56,594 nt of DNA from Paraferrimonas sp. SM1919 (GCF_010993985.1 NZ_WINH01000026.1:1-56594); one strand, 5' to 3'; positions 8,236 through 18,550 are shown, counted from the stretch's first letter. A program made the numbers and translations. The notes: generated by a model from the sequence alone, not told the origin.

Positions 8236-9087
8236 ATGAGTTGGCTAGAAAAAATATTATCAAAAAATAAAGGCAGCGGTGCTTCTAAGGTTCCAGAAGG
8301 GATTTGGAGCAAATGTAATTCATGTGAGCAAGTTCTTTATCGAATTGATTTAGAAAAGAATTTAGAAGTGTGCCCGAAATGTGGTCATCACATGCGCATT
8401 GGCGCTCGTAAACGCTTGCTGGCGCTGCTTGACCAAGGCTCATTCAAAGAAATTGGTGAGGAGCTAGAGCCTCAAGATTTACTTAAATTTAAAGATTCTA
8501 AAAAGTACAAAGATAGAATATCTGCAGCTCAGAAAGCTTCTAAAGAAAAAGATGCTCTGATCGCCGCTGAAGGTACTTTGAATGGCCAGCCAGTTGCTGT
8601 TGTTTCCTTTGAATTTGCCTTCATGGGCGGTTCAATGGCATCAGTGGTGGGTGCACGCTTTATTAAAGCCTGTGAGCTATCACTTGCTAAGAACATCCCA
8701 CTGGTGTGTTTTTCTGCTTCTGGTGGTGCCCGTATGCAAGAAGCGCTATTCTCTCTTATGCAAATGGCTAAGACTTCTGCAGCTTTAGCTAAAATGAGTG
8801 ACCGCGGCATTCCTTACATTTCGGTATTAACAGATCCAACTATGGGTGGTGTATCGGCTTCCCTTGCGATGCTCGGTGATATTAATATTGCAGAGCCAAA
8901 AGCCTTAATTGGTTTTGCTGGTCCTCGTGTTATTGAGCAAACCGTACGTGAAAAGCTACCTGAAGGTTTCCAACGTAGTGAATTCCTTTTAGAAAAAGGT
9001 GCTATTGATATGATCGTTGACCGTCGTGAAATGCGTGATACGCTTTCAAGACTGCTTCGTAAGTTCCAAAATTTGCCAGCTGCCTAA
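8236..9087 (+). CDS. accD: acetyl-CoA carboxylase carboxyltransferase subunit beta
   Basis: AccD pairs with AccA to transfer the carboxyl group from carboxybiotin to acetyl-CoA, making malonyl-CoA for fatty acid synthesis. The 283-residue product has the N-terminal zinc ribbon (Cys27, Cys30, Cys46, Cys49) and the carboxyltransferase core with the glycine-rich [21 protein letters not shown] and [15 protein letters not shown] motifs. An AGGAAG site precedes the ATG. The folC start follows 7 bp after its stop, so the two are probably one operon with dedD and cvpA. Confidence 0.97.
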   Translation: MSWLEKILSKNKGSGASKVPEGIWSKCNSCEQVLYRIDLEKNLEVCPKCGHHMRIGARKRLLALLDQGSFKEIGEELEPQDLLKFKDSKKYKDRISAAQKASKEKDALIAAEGTLNGQPVAVVSFEFAFMGGSMASVVGARFIKACELSLAKNIPLVCFSASGGARMQEALFSLMQMAKTSAALAKMSDRGIPYISVLTDPTMGGVSASLAMLGDINIAEPKALIGFAGPRVIEQTVREKLPEGFQRSEFLLEKGAIDMIVDRREMRDTLSRLLRKFQNLPAA

Positions 9088-9094
9088 GGTACTA

Positions 9095-10363
9095 ATGACT
9101 CCTAAAGCACCATTAACAAGCCAGTCCATGAGCGACTGGCTTGATCATTTGTTATCCCTACACAATATCGAAGTTGATCTTGGCCTTGAGCGTATTACGG
9201 ATATCGCTCAGGAAATGGGCTTAACCCATTTTGAAAATACTAAGGTTGTTACCGTTGCAGGCACTAATGGTAAAGGGTCAACCTGCGCTATGGTCGAGCA
9301 ATTATGCTTAGCAAAAGGTCACAGTGTTGCTGTTTATTCCTCACCTCATTTTGAACATTATCGAGAGCGTTTAAGGATCAATGGGGAAGAATTATACGAT
9401 GCCCAACACATCAGTGCTTTTATTACGGTTGAAAAGGCAAGGGCAGATCGAGCACTCTCTTTCTTCGAGTTTGCTACGCTAGCGGCGTTAGAATTAGTCA
9501 GACAACAACAACCAGATGTCCTCATTTTAGAAGTTGGTTTGGGTGGCCGTTTAGATGCCACCAACATTGTGCAGAGCGATTGCGCCGCGATTACCTCAAT
9601 TGGTCTTGACCATGTTGAGTACTTAGGCGATACCCGTGAAAAAGTGGGATATGAAAAAGCCGGCATCGCTCGCGCTAACAAACCACTGATTATTGGCGAA
9701 CCAGAGTGCCCGCAGACAGTGATTGACTATGCTGATGACATAGGTGCCAAGCTCTATTTAGTCGGTCATGACTTTAACTATGTTGAGCAGTCTTCCCATT
9801 GGGCCTTTGAGTTTGAGCATCAACATTGGTCACAGCTACCGTTACCTAAATTACCCCTAGCCAATGCGGCAACGGCTTTGGCTATTTGCCATTTCTTGAT
9901 CCCCAATTTACAGCTAGAGCATGCAAAGCAAGGGCTTGAAGTTGCTAAACTAGCGGGAAGAATGGAATATTTATCTAAGCAACCTTCGGTGCTGCTAGAT
10001 GTCGCCCATAATCCCCATGCCGCTGCTTATTTAAAGCAGCAGTTGCCCAAGGTGAGTGGACGAACCTATGGGATTTGTGGCATGTTAAAAGATAAAGATT
10101 ATCAGCAAGTGTTATCTTTACTAAATGACCACATCGACAGTTGGCATTTAGTGAGCCTACAAACACACAGAAGTGCCACAGCGGAGCAATTACAACAAGC
10201 ATTGTGTGCTCAGCATAGTGGAGATCTTGATACTCATATTTATCAAGATGTAGCCTCGGCATGGGAGCGGCTTAAGCCACAACTGTGTCAAGATGATATG
10301 GTACTGATATTTGGCTCATTTTATACTGTGGCAGAGTTTAAAGCGCATTTTTTGAGGGAGTAA
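9095..10363 (+). CDS. folC: bifunctional dihydrofolate/folylpolyglutamate synthase
   Basis: FolC adds glutamate to dihydropteroate and extends the polyglutamate tail of folates. The ATG at 9095 (MTPKAPLTSQSMSDWL) has a TAAGG site overlapping the accD stop; the longer frame inside accD is rejected. The 422-residue protein shows the Mur-ligase-type P-loop GTNGKGST at residues 56-63, the VGLGGRLDATN motif and the C-terminal LLDVAHNPHAA motif. dedD starts 3 bp after the stop. Confidence 0.96.
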   Translation: MTPKAPLTSQSMSDWLDHLLSLHNIEVDLGLERITDIAQEMGLTHFENTKVVTVAGTNGKGSTCAMVEQLCLAKGHSVAVYSSPHFEHYRERLRINGEELYDAQHISAFITVEKARADRALSFFEFATLAALELVRQQQPDVLILEVGLGGRLDATNIVQSDCAAITSIGLDHVEYLGDTREKVGYEKAGIARANKPLIIGEPECPQTVIDYADDIGAKLYLVGHDFNYVEQSSHWAFEFEHQHWSQLPLPKLPLANAATALAICHFLIPNLQLEHAKQGLEVAKLAGRMEYLSKQPSVLLDVAHNPHAAAYLKQQLPKVSGRTYGICGMLKDKDYQQVLSLLNDHIDSWHLVSLQTHRSATAEQLQQALCAQHSGDLDTHIYQDVASAWERLKPQLCQDDMVLIFGSFYTVAEFKAHFLRE

Positions 10364-10366
10364 CCA

Positions 10367-10933
10367 GTGTCTAGTGCATTTCAAAATCGGTTAGTAGGGA
10401 TAGTTGTCATCGCCGCATTAGCAGTGATCATCTTGCCGGATTTGCTTAATAGTAAAAAAGTATCCCAAGAAGGAGAGTTTACTGTTATTCCACTTAGGCC
10501 TGGGATTGATAAAGATCCCCAAATCGTTGAACAACTCCAGCAACTCGAGGATGAGTTTGAAGCGCCACAGCAACAAGTGACCGAAGTCGTCAATGCTGAT
10601 AAGGGCACGGATAGCTCTGACAGCACTACTGAAACTGATGGGCAACAATCACAAAGCAAACAAGATGTCGCTGCTCAAACTGAGATTGCTTGGACAATCC
10701 AATTAGGTTCATTCAAAAGCGTTGATAACGTAAACAACCTAGTGGCCTCTTTGAAGCAAAGACAATTTAAAGTCTATACCTTGCCTTTGGTGCCGGTTGA
10801 TGGCCAGTGGAACAAAGTATTTGTGGGACCGAATATAGATAGAAATAAATTAGAGCCTTATCTTGATGTGTTGGCTAAGGATTTCTCAACTAAGCCAATA
10901 ATCGTGGCTTATCAACCTGAGTTGGTCCGTTAA
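10367..10933 (+). CDS. dedD: SPOR-domain cell division protein DedD
   Basis: The start is GTG at 10367, chosen because the next residues SSAFQNRLVG match the conserved DedD start. The 188-residue protein has a short cytoplasmic N-terminus, one membrane anchor (about residues 9-25, GIVVIAALAVIILPDLL), an acidic Ser/Gln-rich periplasmic linker and a C-terminal SPOR domain (about 105-185, WTIQLGSFKSVDNVNNLV). SPOR domains bind denuded septal peptidoglycan and bring DedD to the division site. The gene follows folC by 3 bp. Confidence 0.93.
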   Translation: MSSAFQNRLVGIVVIAALAVIILPDLLNSKKVSQEGEFTVIPLRPGIDKDPQIVEQLQQLEDEFEAPQQQVTEVVNADKGTDSSDSTTETDGQQSQSKQDVAAQTEIAWTIQLGSFKSVDNVNNLVASLKQRQFKVYTLPLVPVDGQWNKVFVGPNIDRNKLEPYLDVLAKDFSTKPIIVAYQPELVR

Positions 10934-11028
10934 GTCAAGGATCATAGAGTAAATAACAACATGAAAATTGTTAGCTAGGAACTCTCAATTAACCTAGCTA
11001 AAATGCCGCAAATTTCAAGGAAAATGAT

Positions 11029-11523
11029 ATGCAGATGGTTTGGATTGATTACCTCATTATTGGCATTATTGCAATTTCTACGCTGGTAAGTTTAGTGCGA
11101 GGCTTTGCTAAAGAAGCGATGTCTTTGGTGGTTTGGATTACTGCTTTTATTATTTCAAGCCGTTTTTATGAAGACTTGTCTGTCCACCTTACCCAGATCG
11201 ATAATCCCACAGTTAGAACAGCGTCGGCCATTGGCATATTATTCATAGCAACGCTAATCATCGGCGCCATGGTTAATTATATCCTTGGACAATTGGTTAT
11301 CAAAACCGGTCTATCTGGGACTGATCGAGTCTTGGGGCTATGTTTTGGTGCCATCCGTGGCGTGCTAATTACCAGTTTGATGCTGCTTTTTCTTGATACC
11401 CTTACTCCAGCAAACCAGTCCCAGTGGTGGCAACAATCAGTGTTAATTCCTGAGTTGTCGGTAGTGGTTGAGTGGTTTTTTGATTTAATGAAACAAAACT
11501 CTAGTTTGTTACCGAAGTACTAA
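11029..11523 (+). CDS. cvpA: CvpA family membrane protein
   Basis: The 164-residue inner membrane protein has four predicted helices and the CvpA core motif LVIKTGLSGTDRVLGLCFGAIRG split around helix 3. The start at 11029 is favoured by the AAGGA site 7 bp upstream. The ATG two codons later gives MVWIDY, the usual first residues of the family, and is the alternative. CvpA is needed for colicin V production and envelope stress tolerance in E. coli, and usually precedes purF, as here (36 bp gap). Confidence 0.93.
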   Translation: MQMVWIDYLIIGIIAISTLVSLVRGFAKEAMSLVVWITAFIISSRFYEDLSVHLTQIDNPTVRTASAIGILFIATLIIGAMVNYILGQLVIKTGLSGTDRVLGLCFGAIRGVLITSLMLLFLDTLTPANQSQWWQQSVLIPELSVVVEWFFDLMKQNSSLLPKY

Positions 11524-11559
11524 ACTAGATAAATACAAATAAAAATAAGGTGTGCTTTC

Positions 11560-13074
11560 ATGTGTGGCATAGTTGGAATAGTTGCTAACCATAGTGTCAA
11601 TCAAACCATTTATGATGCTTTGACCGTCCTCCAGCATCGTGGTCAAGATGCGGCAGGGATAGTAACGATTGAAAATGACGCATTTCGCTTACGAAAAGCT
11701 AATGGTTTAGTAAAAGATGTTTTTGAAGCTAAACATATGCAGCGTTTACAAGGAACCACAGGTATCGGCCATGTTCGTTATCCGACAGCGGGTTCTTCAA
11801 GTGCCTCAGAAGCGCAGCCTTTTTACGTGAATTCACCTTTTGGGATCACCCTCGCCCATAATGGTAATTTAACTAACGCAAAAGAGTTAAAACAACACTT
11901 AATCACCCAGCGTCGTCACATTAATACGACTTCTGATTCAGAAATTCTTTTGAATTTACTGGCGGCAGAAATTCAAAACATTCAAGGCAATCAACTTAGC
12001 CCTGAAGATGTGTTTAACGCCATTTCTAATTTACATCAGATTGCTCGCGGTGGTTATGCCGTGGCGGCAATGATAGTCAGCCAAGGTATGGTTGCCTTTA
12101 GAGATCCGTTTGGTATTCGTCCGCTTGTTTTAGGTAAGCGTGAGACTGCTGAAGATGGTATTGAGTACATGGTGGCTTCTGAAACCGTCGCGCTAGATGC
12201 GGTTGGGTTTAAATACTTGCGCGATGTTGCTCCTGGAGAGGCTATCTATATCACTGAAGATAAGCAGTTGTTCTCACAACAATGTAGCACCCAAGCCACC
12301 TTGCATCCTTGTATCTTTGAGTATGTGTACTTTGCGAGACCAGATTCTATGATTGATGGGGTTTCGGTATACGGTTCAAGGGTTAACATGGGGGTGAAAC
12401 TTGGTCAAAAGATCAAAAGAGAATGGCGTCATCTTGATATTGATGTGGTGATCCCCATTCCAGAAACCTCATGCGATATCGCGTTAGAGATTGCTAATCA
12501 AATTGAAAAGCCCTATCGTCAGGGTTTTGTAAAAAACCGTTATATTGGCCGTACCTTTATTATGCCAGGTCAACAGGAGCGTAAGCGCTCGGTTCGACGC
12601 AAATTGAATGCCATTGATGTTGAGTTCAAAGGTAAAAACGTACTGCTGGTCGATGATTCAATTGTACGGGGTACCACTTCTGAGCAAATTATTGAAATGG
12701 CGAGAGAAGCTGGTGCTAAGAAAGTGTATTTTGCCTCTGCGGCACCAGAAATTCGTTTTCCTAATGTTTATGGTATTGATATGCCAACGGCCAATGAGTT
12801 GATTGCACATGGTCGCGATACCGATGAAATTGGTGCAATTATTGGTGCTGATGGCATTATTTTCCAAGACTTAACCGACCTTGTGGCAGCAGTGAAAGAG
12901 TTAAACCCGAATATTGATGGTTTTGAAACCTCAGTATTCGATGGGGTGTATATCACTCAAGATGTGGATCAGAGCTATCTAGATTATTTGACTGCTATGC
13001 GTAACGACGATGCTAAATTAGTCAGTAGAGAAAATAGCAGCAATCTAGAACTGCATAACGTTTGTCACCCTTAA
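11560..13074 (+). CDS. purF: amidophosphoribosyltransferase
   Basis: PurF catalyses the first committed step of purine synthesis, making phosphoribosylamine from PRPP and glutamine. The 504-residue protein begins MCGIVGIVA, and Cys2 is the N-terminal nucleophile of the glutaminase domain. The PRPP-binding loop of the type I phosphoribosyltransferase domain is at about residue 362 ([13 protein letters not shown]). An AAGG site precedes the ATG. It ends the accD-folC-dedD-cvpA-purF run, with a terminator after the stop. Confidence 0.97.
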   Translation: MCGIVGIVANHSVNQTIYDALTVLQHRGQDAAGIVTIENDAFRLRKANGLVKDVFEAKHMQRLQGTTGIGHVRYPTAGSSSASEAQPFYVNSPFGITLAHNGNLTNAKELKQHLITQRRHINTTSDSEILLNLLAAEIQNIQGNQLSPEDVFNAISNLHQIARGGYAVAAMIVSQGMVAFRDPFGIRPLVLGKRETAEDGIEYMVASETVALDAVGFKYLRDVAPGEAIYITEDKQLFSQQCSTQATLHPCIFEYVYFARPDSMIDGVSVYGSRVNMGVKLGQKIKREWRHLDIDVVIPIPETSCDIALEIANQIEKPYRQGFVKNRYIGRTFIMPGQQERKRSVRRKLNAIDVEFKGKNVLLVDDSIVRGTTSEQIIEMAREAGAKKVYFASAAPEIRFPNVYGIDMPTANELIAHGRDTDEIGAIIGADGIIFQDLTDLVAAVKELNPNIDGFETSVFDGVYITQDVDQSYLDYLTAMRNDDAKLVSRENSSNLELHNVCHP

Positions 13075-13092
13075 AGCTCTAAAGCTCAAATA

Positions 13093-13118
13093 AAAACACC
13101 CGCTCGTGCGGGTGTTTT
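13093..13118. terminator. bidirectional terminator between purF and the Yip1 gene
   Basis: An 11-bp stem (AAAACACCCGC / GCGGGTGTTTT) with a TCGT loop lies between two convergent genes, 18 bp after purF and 24 bp beyond the Yip1-family stop. The A and T tracts allow it to work in both directions. Confidence 0.88.
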
Positions 13119-13141
13119 ACTATCTGCATAAGTGATTTTTA

Positions 13142-13738
13142 TTAGCTGATCACTGGACCAATACCAAAACTCCATAAAATCACTGAGCCAGTTAAAATGG
13201 CCACGGTCAATACCAGTGCGCAAGTTACGATAGAGCTTGCATAAATAAAGCCTCTCTCATAAGGAATATCCATCATAATGGGGACGCCACTGTAGAGCAG
13301 GTACACCGAATAGGTGATCCCAGCGAGACCAATTAGCATTAAGAACCAAAGTTGTGGTAATAATGCTCCCACACCCACCATCAGAATTGGCGTAGCCGTA
13401 TAGCAAGCGAGTTCTAGGGCTTGTACTTTTGAAGGAGAGGCACCAAATGTTGGGGCCATCCAATGAATTAAGTAGGTCAGTGTGGCCACGCCAGCGAGTA
13501 AAGCAAAATACATTGCAATAGCGATGGCTAGAGCACTTGAGCTGGTTAATTTGATGGCATCACCCGCGCCGAGGTCCCAGCCTATGTATACACTGGCGAC
13601 ATACCCACAAATAGGTGGGATCAGTGCTAACAGCATGACATGTAATAAAGGGTGAAGAAGACTTTGTTGTTGTTGTTTGATTTGTTGCCATTCACCTTTA
13701 GGGTGGTGATAAAGACCCCATAAATGAGTTACTTGCAT
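13142..13738 (-). CDS. Yip1 family inner membrane protein
   Basis: The start at 13738 (MQVTHLWGLYHHPKGEWQQI) is chosen over a longer frame because AAGGATT precedes it and the W-x-x-I start is typical of bacterial Yip1-domain proteins. The 198-residue protein has about five hydrophobic helices and the characteristic first loop before a helix. Function in bacteria is unknown. It is convergent with purF and apparently a single-gene unit. Confidence 0.75.
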   Translation of the reverse strand: MQVTHLWGLYHHPKGEWQQIKQQQQSLLHPLLHVMLLALIPPICGYVASVYIGWDLGAGDAIKLTSSSALAIAIAMYFALLAGVATLTYLIHWMAPTFGASPSKVQALELACYTATPILMVGVGALLPQLWFLMLIGLAGITYSVYLLYSGVPIMMDIPYERGFIYASSIVTCALVLTVAILTGSVILWSFGIGPVIS

Positions 13739-13792
13739 ATAACATAATCCTTGTGTTCGTTTAATATCTCGTCGATACAGCAGACGAACCAA

Positions 13793-14140
13793 AAACCTGC
13801 CTTACCTGAAAATAAATAAGTTATTCAAATCGGTAATAGAGCTTCACCTACCATTTATTGATTAAAAATCACACCAAGTCAAGGGGTAAGTTGAACAATA
13901 TTCACTTGTAAAACTTTCTGTTGATCTAGATTGAATTAATGCACTTATAAATGGTCAAATTAACTGATTGATGTTGGCTTTATCATGACCTACCAGTGTT
14001 TTGTGCTTCATTACTTTAGTAATTCGCACAAAGATCCTTATTTCGGTGTCTGAGTTTACTTCTGCTAATGAACTCTGTAGCTTAAAAATGAGGGTTGAGA
14101 AAGTCTTCTCAATCGCCCAGCACTGCTTAAGGAGGTCAAC
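13793..14140. other. 348-bp intergenic region before phoH
   Basis: It separates the divergent Yip1-family and PhoH genes and must hold their promoters. I see a weak TTGATC/TATAAA pair (13921-13951, 19-bp spacer), and a 7-bp hairpin TTGAGAA-AGTC-TTCTCAA at 14095-14112 in the phoH leader, about 20 bp before its strong AAGGAGGT ribosome site. No RNA gene or convincing reading frame is present. Confidence 0.5.
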
Positions 14141-15523
14141 ATGCGTCTTCAAACTAGCAACTCTAATCCCCGAGTATTAGACACCTCAGCACTTGTCCAC
14201 GATCCCAATTCACTGTGGAGTTACCAATCTGATATTTATGTGTGTTTGACCGTTTTGGAGGAACTTGACAATCTTAAAGAGCGACGAGATAAGTCAGTAA
14301 GCGCGGATGCGCGAGTAGTGATCAGAATGCTCGAAGATATTGTCAATGGCTATGGAGCTAATGAATTAGAGCAGGGAATTGCTCTGCAAAAAGACAAAGG
14401 CATTAATGGCCCTAAGTTGTTTATTGGTATTGATACCGAGTTACCCATCGCCAAAAGCCTCAAGCATGGTATTGGTAGTGATGCTGATAACCGAATTATT
14501 AACTACGCCTTACATTTGCAAAATAGTTTAGGCCGCGAAGTTACTATTGTTAGCCGCGATATTAATATGCGCCTCAAAGCAAGAACCATTGGTGTAGACA
14601 GTGAAGATGTTGACGCCCAAGAGCAAATATCAGACATTAACCTGCTGTATTGTGGAGTGCAGAGCTTTGAAGGTAATTTATTTGATAGGGCTTCTGATTT
14701 AGAGGGGTTCTCCCTTAGTGGAGAGATTTATCGTTTTGCACGATCAGTATTTAATGGCGATGCTCAGTTTAATATGTATTGGTATGATGAAGAAGGTCAT
14801 ATTGGTTATATAAGCGAAGTCACTAATGAGCATGTTTACACTAAGCTGTTACCCAGAAAGCAAGACAAAGTATGGGGCATAAGCCCTAAAAACCCACGTC
14901 AAGCTATTGCCCTTAGTCAGTTAACCGATCCTCATTTTGATTTAAATATTTTGTTAGGTCCCGCAGGTTCTGGTAAGACTTTTTTAGCCCTCGCCGCTGC
15001 TTTGCATCAAGTATTAGAAACGCGTCAGTACAAGAAAATTGTCGTGGTTCGAAGCCGTGACTTTATGGATGATGATCCTGGCTATCTGCCGGGGGATTTA
15101 AAAGAGAAATCTTTACCTTTACTGGCGGGGATCACCGACGCTTTAATATCAATGCACACCGATAACAATGATGATAGAAATATTGCTGCGACAATTGAGC
15201 ATATTATTGAACGAGCGAATATAGAGTTCACTTCTATGGCTTATTTTAGAGGTCGCTCTATTGATGATGCGGTATTGATCATCGATGAGGCTCAGAACAT
15301 GACCCGAGCACAAATGAAAGGGATGTTATCCCGCGGTGGCAGAAATTGTCGAACCGTCGTTTGTGGCAATTTATCTCAAATTGATGATAAATTTGTAAGC
15401 CCGGCAAGTTCAGGTGCCAGTGCAGCAGTGAATGTATTTCGAGATTATGAAAAGGGCAGTGTTTTGATTTTTGATGAAGTCGAGCGCAGTTCACTTGCTG
15501 AGTTCACCGAAAAATATTTCTAA
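14141..15523 (+). CDS. PhoH family ATPase with N-terminal PIN domain
   Basis: This is the two-domain PhoH2-type protein of 460 residues. The N-terminal PIN-like RNase domain (about 10-150) begins with VLDTSALVHDP and carries the acidic residues of the fold. The C-terminal PhoH ATPase has Walker A GPAGSGKT at 273-280 and Walker B VLIIDEAQNM with Asp382. PhoH2 proteins of other bacteria are RNA helicase/RNases, so an RNA-processing role is likely. The ribosome site AAGGAGGTC is near perfect, suggesting efficient translation. The next gene starts 13 bp downstream. Confidence 0.92.
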   Translation: MRLQTSNSNPRVLDTSALVHDPNSLWSYQSDIYVCLTVLEELDNLKERRDKSVSADARVVIRMLEDIVNGYGANELEQGIALQKDKGINGPKLFIGIDTELPIAKSLKHGIGSDADNRIINYALHLQNSLGREVTIVSRDINMRLKARTIGVDSEDVDAQEQISDINLLYCGVQSFEGNLFDRASDLEGFSLSGEIYRFARSVFNGDAQFNMYWYDEEGHIGYISEVTNEHVYTKLLPRKQDKVWGISPKNPRQAIALSQLTDPHFDLNILLGPAGSGKTFLALAAALHQVLETRQYKKIVVVRSRDFMDDDPGYLPGDLKEKSLPLLAGITDALISMHTDNNDDRNIAATIEHIIERANIEFTSMAYFRGRSIDDAVLIIDEAQNMTRAQMKGMLSRGGRNCRTVVCGNLSQIDDKFVSPASSGASAAVNVFRDYEKGSVLIFDEVERSSLAEFTEKYF

Positions 15524-15536
15524 GTGGTAACGAATA

Positions 15537-15890
15537 ATGGTAAAACAACAAATAATAGATCTTGAGAAACAACTTTTTAAGCCAGTGATCAGAAAGGACG
15601 GTCAAGCATTATCAAAATTACTCGCCGATGATTATTGTGAGTTTTCAATCACGGGAAGCATTTACAATAAGAGCGATGTGGTGAAGAGAATGCCGCTTGA
15701 AAATCCACCTTATATCAAAGTTGAGCAGTTTGATTGTGTTCAATTAAGCAGTGACTTATATCAGGTGCGTTACCAGGCTAAGACTTTACAGGCCGGTCAA
15801 ACAGAGTTTGAAAACTCTTTAAGAAGTTCGCTATGGCGGGCTAATGGCGACCAATGGCAGTTGATTTTTCATCAAGGCACTAGCGCCTAA
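15537..15890 (+). CDS. NTF2-like (DUF4440/SnoaL-type) small protein
   Basis: The 117-residue cytosolic protein has the DUF4440 pattern: an N-terminal helix (IIDLEKQLFKPVIRKDGQALSKLLADDYCEF) followed by strands ending in SSLWRANGDQWQLIFHQGT, the usual closing motif. Such cone-shaped folds bind small ligands or act as lyases or isomerases, and the substrate cannot be told. It follows phoH by 13 bp and ends at a terminator, so the two probably form an operon. Confidence 0.75.
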   Translation: MVKQQIIDLEKQLFKPVIRKDGQALSKLLADDYCEFSITGSIYNKSDVVKRMPLENPPYIKVEQFDCVQLSSDLYQVRYQAKTLQAGQTEFENSLRSSLWRANGDQWQLIFHQGTSA

Positions 15891-15896
15891 AACAAA

Positions 15897-15927
15897 ACAG
15901 CCCAGTTAATACTGGGCTGTTTTTTTA
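15897..15927. terminator. terminator between the NTF2-like gene and cstA
   Basis: A perfect 10-bp stem (ACAGCCCAGT / ACTGGGCTGT) with a TAAT loop and seven T residues. It lies between convergent stops; the A-rich left flank may let it serve both strands. Confidence 0.9.
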
Positions 15928-15928
15928 A

Positions 15929-17368
15929 TTAGGCCGTTTCAGCTTGGGCATCAACGTTGTGGCTTTTGCTTCGTAGCAGTACGATTGCCATGATAACTAA
16001 ACTCGCAGCAACACCAGCAATAGTCGATACGGTCATTTCATTGCCAAAACCGAGGGTTTTGCTGTTTAGGATGAAAGTGAAAATGACTGAGTTCATAAAC
16101 AGTGCTGGAATCGTGGTGATCCAGTGGAACTTGCCTTTACCATGTAGGTAAGCAGTTGCGGTCCATAGCATCACCGTTGCTGTCGCTTGGTTTGCTACGC
16201 CGAAATAACGCCAAATCACACCAAAGTCGACTTGAGTTAGGATAGCGCCAATGACGAATAAAGGCAGTGCCATCATAATGCGTTTGTTTAATTTTTCCTG
16301 AGAAACAACAAATAGCTCAGATAAAATTAAACGTGCACTACGAAAAGCGGTATCCCCAGAGGTGATAGGCAGAACAATTACCCCTAAGATAGCAACAATA
16401 CCACCTACCGCACCGAGCAGACCGGTTGATGCAGAATAAACAACATTAGATGGGCCACCATTAGCAAGCGCTTCATTCAAGCCTTCAACACCATTGAAGA
16501 ATGATAATGCGAGTGCACACCAAATTAGCGCAATCACACCTTCACCAATCATGGCACCGTAGAATACGAAACGACCATTGGCTTCATTTTCCATACAACG
16601 AGCCATAAGCGGTGATTGTGTTGCGTGGAAACCTGACACCGCACCACAAGCAATGGTAATAAATAGTGCTGGCCATAATGGCATATCGTTCGGGTTCATA
16701 TTGGTCATCAGCTGGCTCATTTCAAAACCAGGCAGTACCGCATGTTCACTAGAAACCATAAGTGCGATAGTGAGACCCAATGACATAAATACTAATAAAG
16801 CACCAAAGAATGGGTATAGGCGGCCGATAATTTTGTCTACAGGCACAATGGTGGCGAATAAGTAGTAAGCAAAAATGACAACCACTAAGATGCCAACAGA
16901 AACGCCAGTAAGGTTAGCTAACAGGCCGGCTGGAGCTGATACAAACACGACACCAACAAGCAGTAAAAGGACGATGGCAAAGGCGTTCATGATGTATTTA
17001 GCGGTGTTGCCTAGGTACTTACCAACCATGGTTGGTACAGAAGCCCCCTGGTTGCGAACCGATAACATACCTGAGAAGTAATCATGTACGGCACCAGCAA
17101 AGATACAGCCTAATACAATCCAAATCATTGCGGCTGGGCCATACAGTGCACCCATAATTGGGCCAAAGATAGGACCGACACCAGCAATATTTAATAGTTG
17201 GATTAAATAAACGCGACTGGTACTCATTGGTACATAATCAACACCATCTTGCTTAGTGTAAGCAGGGGTTTGGCGTTTAGTGTCTATGCCAAATACTTTT
17301 TCTACAAAAGCACCATAAATAAAATAACCACCAATAAGGGCAGCTACACATAATAAGAACCAGCTCAT
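15929..17368 (-). CDS. CstA family carbon starvation / pyruvate transporter (short form)
   Basis: The 479-residue inner membrane protein has about 13 hydrophobic helices and the CstA signatures: GPIFGPIMGALYGPAA near residue 65, HDYFSGMLSVRNQGAS, and CGAVSGFHATQSPLMARC near residue 240. The start at 17368 (MSWFLLC) follows GAGG, and the upstream ATG overlaps that ribosome site and is rejected. E. coli CstA and BtsT are about 700 residues, so this is the shorter subfamily. The family imports peptides or pyruvate; the substrate here is not determined. Confidence 0.9.
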   Translation of the reverse strand: MSWFLLCVAALIGGYFIYGAFVEKVFGIDTKRQTPAYTKQDGVDYVPMSTSRVYLIQLLNIAGVGPIFGPIMGALYGPAAMIWIVLGCIFAGAVHDYFSGMLSVRNQGASVPTMVGKYLGNTAKYIMNAFAIVLLLLVGVVFVSAPAGLLANLTGVSVGILVVVIFAYYLFATIVPVDKIIGRLYPFFGALLVFMSLGLTIALMVSSEHAVLPGFEMSQLMTNMNPNDMPLWPALFITIACGAVSGFHATQSPLMARCMENEANGRFVFYGAMIGEGVIALIWCALALSFFNGVEGLNEALANGGPSNVVYSASTGLLGAVGGIVAILGVIVLPITSGDTAFRSARLILSELFVVSQEKLNKRIMMALPLFVIGAILTQVDFGVIWRYFGVANQATATVMLWTATAYLHGKGKFHWITTIPALFMNSVIFTFILNSKTLGFGNEMTVSTIAGVAASLVIMAIVLLRSKSHNVDAQAETA

Positions 17369-17491
17369 TATTAAAAACCTCATATAAATAATGGCGCTAT
17401 TGTATTTTTTTTAGGAACTAAATATCAGGTTGTCGCTGGCAAAATGTGATCTTGAGCAATGAAAAAATTGGGGAAATAGTTACAGTTAACA

Positions 17492-17515
17492 AAAAAGCGC
17501 CAGAAGGCGCTTTTT
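17492..17515 (-). terminator. suhB terminator
   Basis: A 10-bp stem (AAAAAGCGCC / GGCGCTTTTT) with a 4-nt loop, about 90 bp past the suhB stop. Read on the minus strand, it ends in a T tract. Confidence 0.85.
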
Positions 17516-17604
17516 ATCACAGTATTGCAAGTTAACCTGAACTTAGAAGGTCGTCACTGTTGGTGAGCAATTTGTTCTTCTGAATTAAGGTTACGTTGTC
17601 AATC

Positions 17605-18408
17605 TTAGCGCTTTAGCGCCTCTGAAAGTAATGGACGCATTACTTTTAACAGACCTAAGGTCGCTTTTGGACTACCAGCGACAATGTTGCCAGAGTTCAT
17701 GTAATCGTGACCACCAACGAAGTCAGTAACGGTTGCGCCTGCTTCACGGGCAATAAGGTCGCCAGCTGCGATATCCCAAGGCTTAAGGCCAATCTCAAAG
17801 TGACCGTCATGACGACCCGCAGCAACATAAGCAAGATCTAGAGCAGCAGAACCTGAGCGACGGAAGTCGCCAACATGGCTAAACATTTCGTTGATAAGGT
17901 GTAGGTAAGTTTCGCTGTGCTGACGGTTCTTGAAAGGGAAACCAGTACTAATAATGGTACCATCAAGATCTTTCACTTCAGATGCACGAATACGGAAACC
18001 GTTTAGTTGTGCACCACGGCCACGCAGGGCAGAGAATAGTTCGTCACGAATTGGATCGTAAACAACAGCAACTTCGGTTTTGCCTTTTACTTTAAGTGCG
18101 ATAGAAACCGCAAAGTGAGGAATACCGCGAACAAAGTTAGCAGTACCATCTAGGGGATCGATAACCCAAAGGTAATCTGTATCACTGCCTTGGTTTTGGC
18201 CAAGTTCTTCACCAACGATTGAATGATCTGGGTAAGACTTACGGATCGTCTCAATAATTTTTTCTTCAGCGGCTTTGTCAATGTTAGTAACAAAGTCGTT
18301 TAAACCTTTAGATTGTACTTCTACTTTATCGCTTTCTTCAAAAGCGCGTGCGATTAGATTGCCTGCGTTACGAGCAGCACGAACCGCAATGGTCATCATT
18401 GGCAGCAT
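17605..18408 (-). CDS. suhB: inositol-1-monophosphatase SuhB
   Basis: SuhB is a Mg-dependent inositol monophosphatase that also acts in rRNA transcription antitermination complexes in E. coli. The 267-residue protein has the metal-binding motifs GEE (Glu67), DPLDGTANF with Asp84 and Asp87, and WDIAAGDLIAREAGA near residue 210. AAAGGTAA precedes the ATG. It is divergent from trmJ, the order found widely in gammaproteobacteria (suhB-trmJ-isc). Confidence 0.96.
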   Translation of the reverse strand: MLPMMTIAVRAARNAGNLIARAFEESDKVEVQSKGLNDFVTNIDKAAEEKIIETIRKSYPDHSIVGEELGQNQGSDTDYLWVIDPLDGTANFVRGIPHFAVSIALKVKGKTEVAVVYDPIRDELFSALRGRGAQLNGFRIRASEVKDLDGTIISTGFPFKNRQHSETYLHLINEMFSHVGDFRRSGSAALDLAYVAAGRHDGHFEIGLKPWDIAAGDLIAREAGATVTDFVGGHDYMNSGNIVAGSPKATLGLLKVMRPLLSEALKR

Positions 18409-18550
18409 GAAAATTACCTTTAAGTTGTCAAAGAACGTTTTAGCGGCGGCGATTCTAACAGAAAAGATTCTTTTAGCAAGGAACTAAACGTTAGGGCGTA
18501 AGCTGTGTTACGATCTTAGTAAATTTGTGATTCAGTACAGTGACTCAATA

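Noticed and set aside
13955..14152. 65-codon leftward frame in the phoH leader
   Set aside because: It overlaps the phoH start, has no clear ribosome site and shows no family pattern; the region is better read as a promoter and leader.
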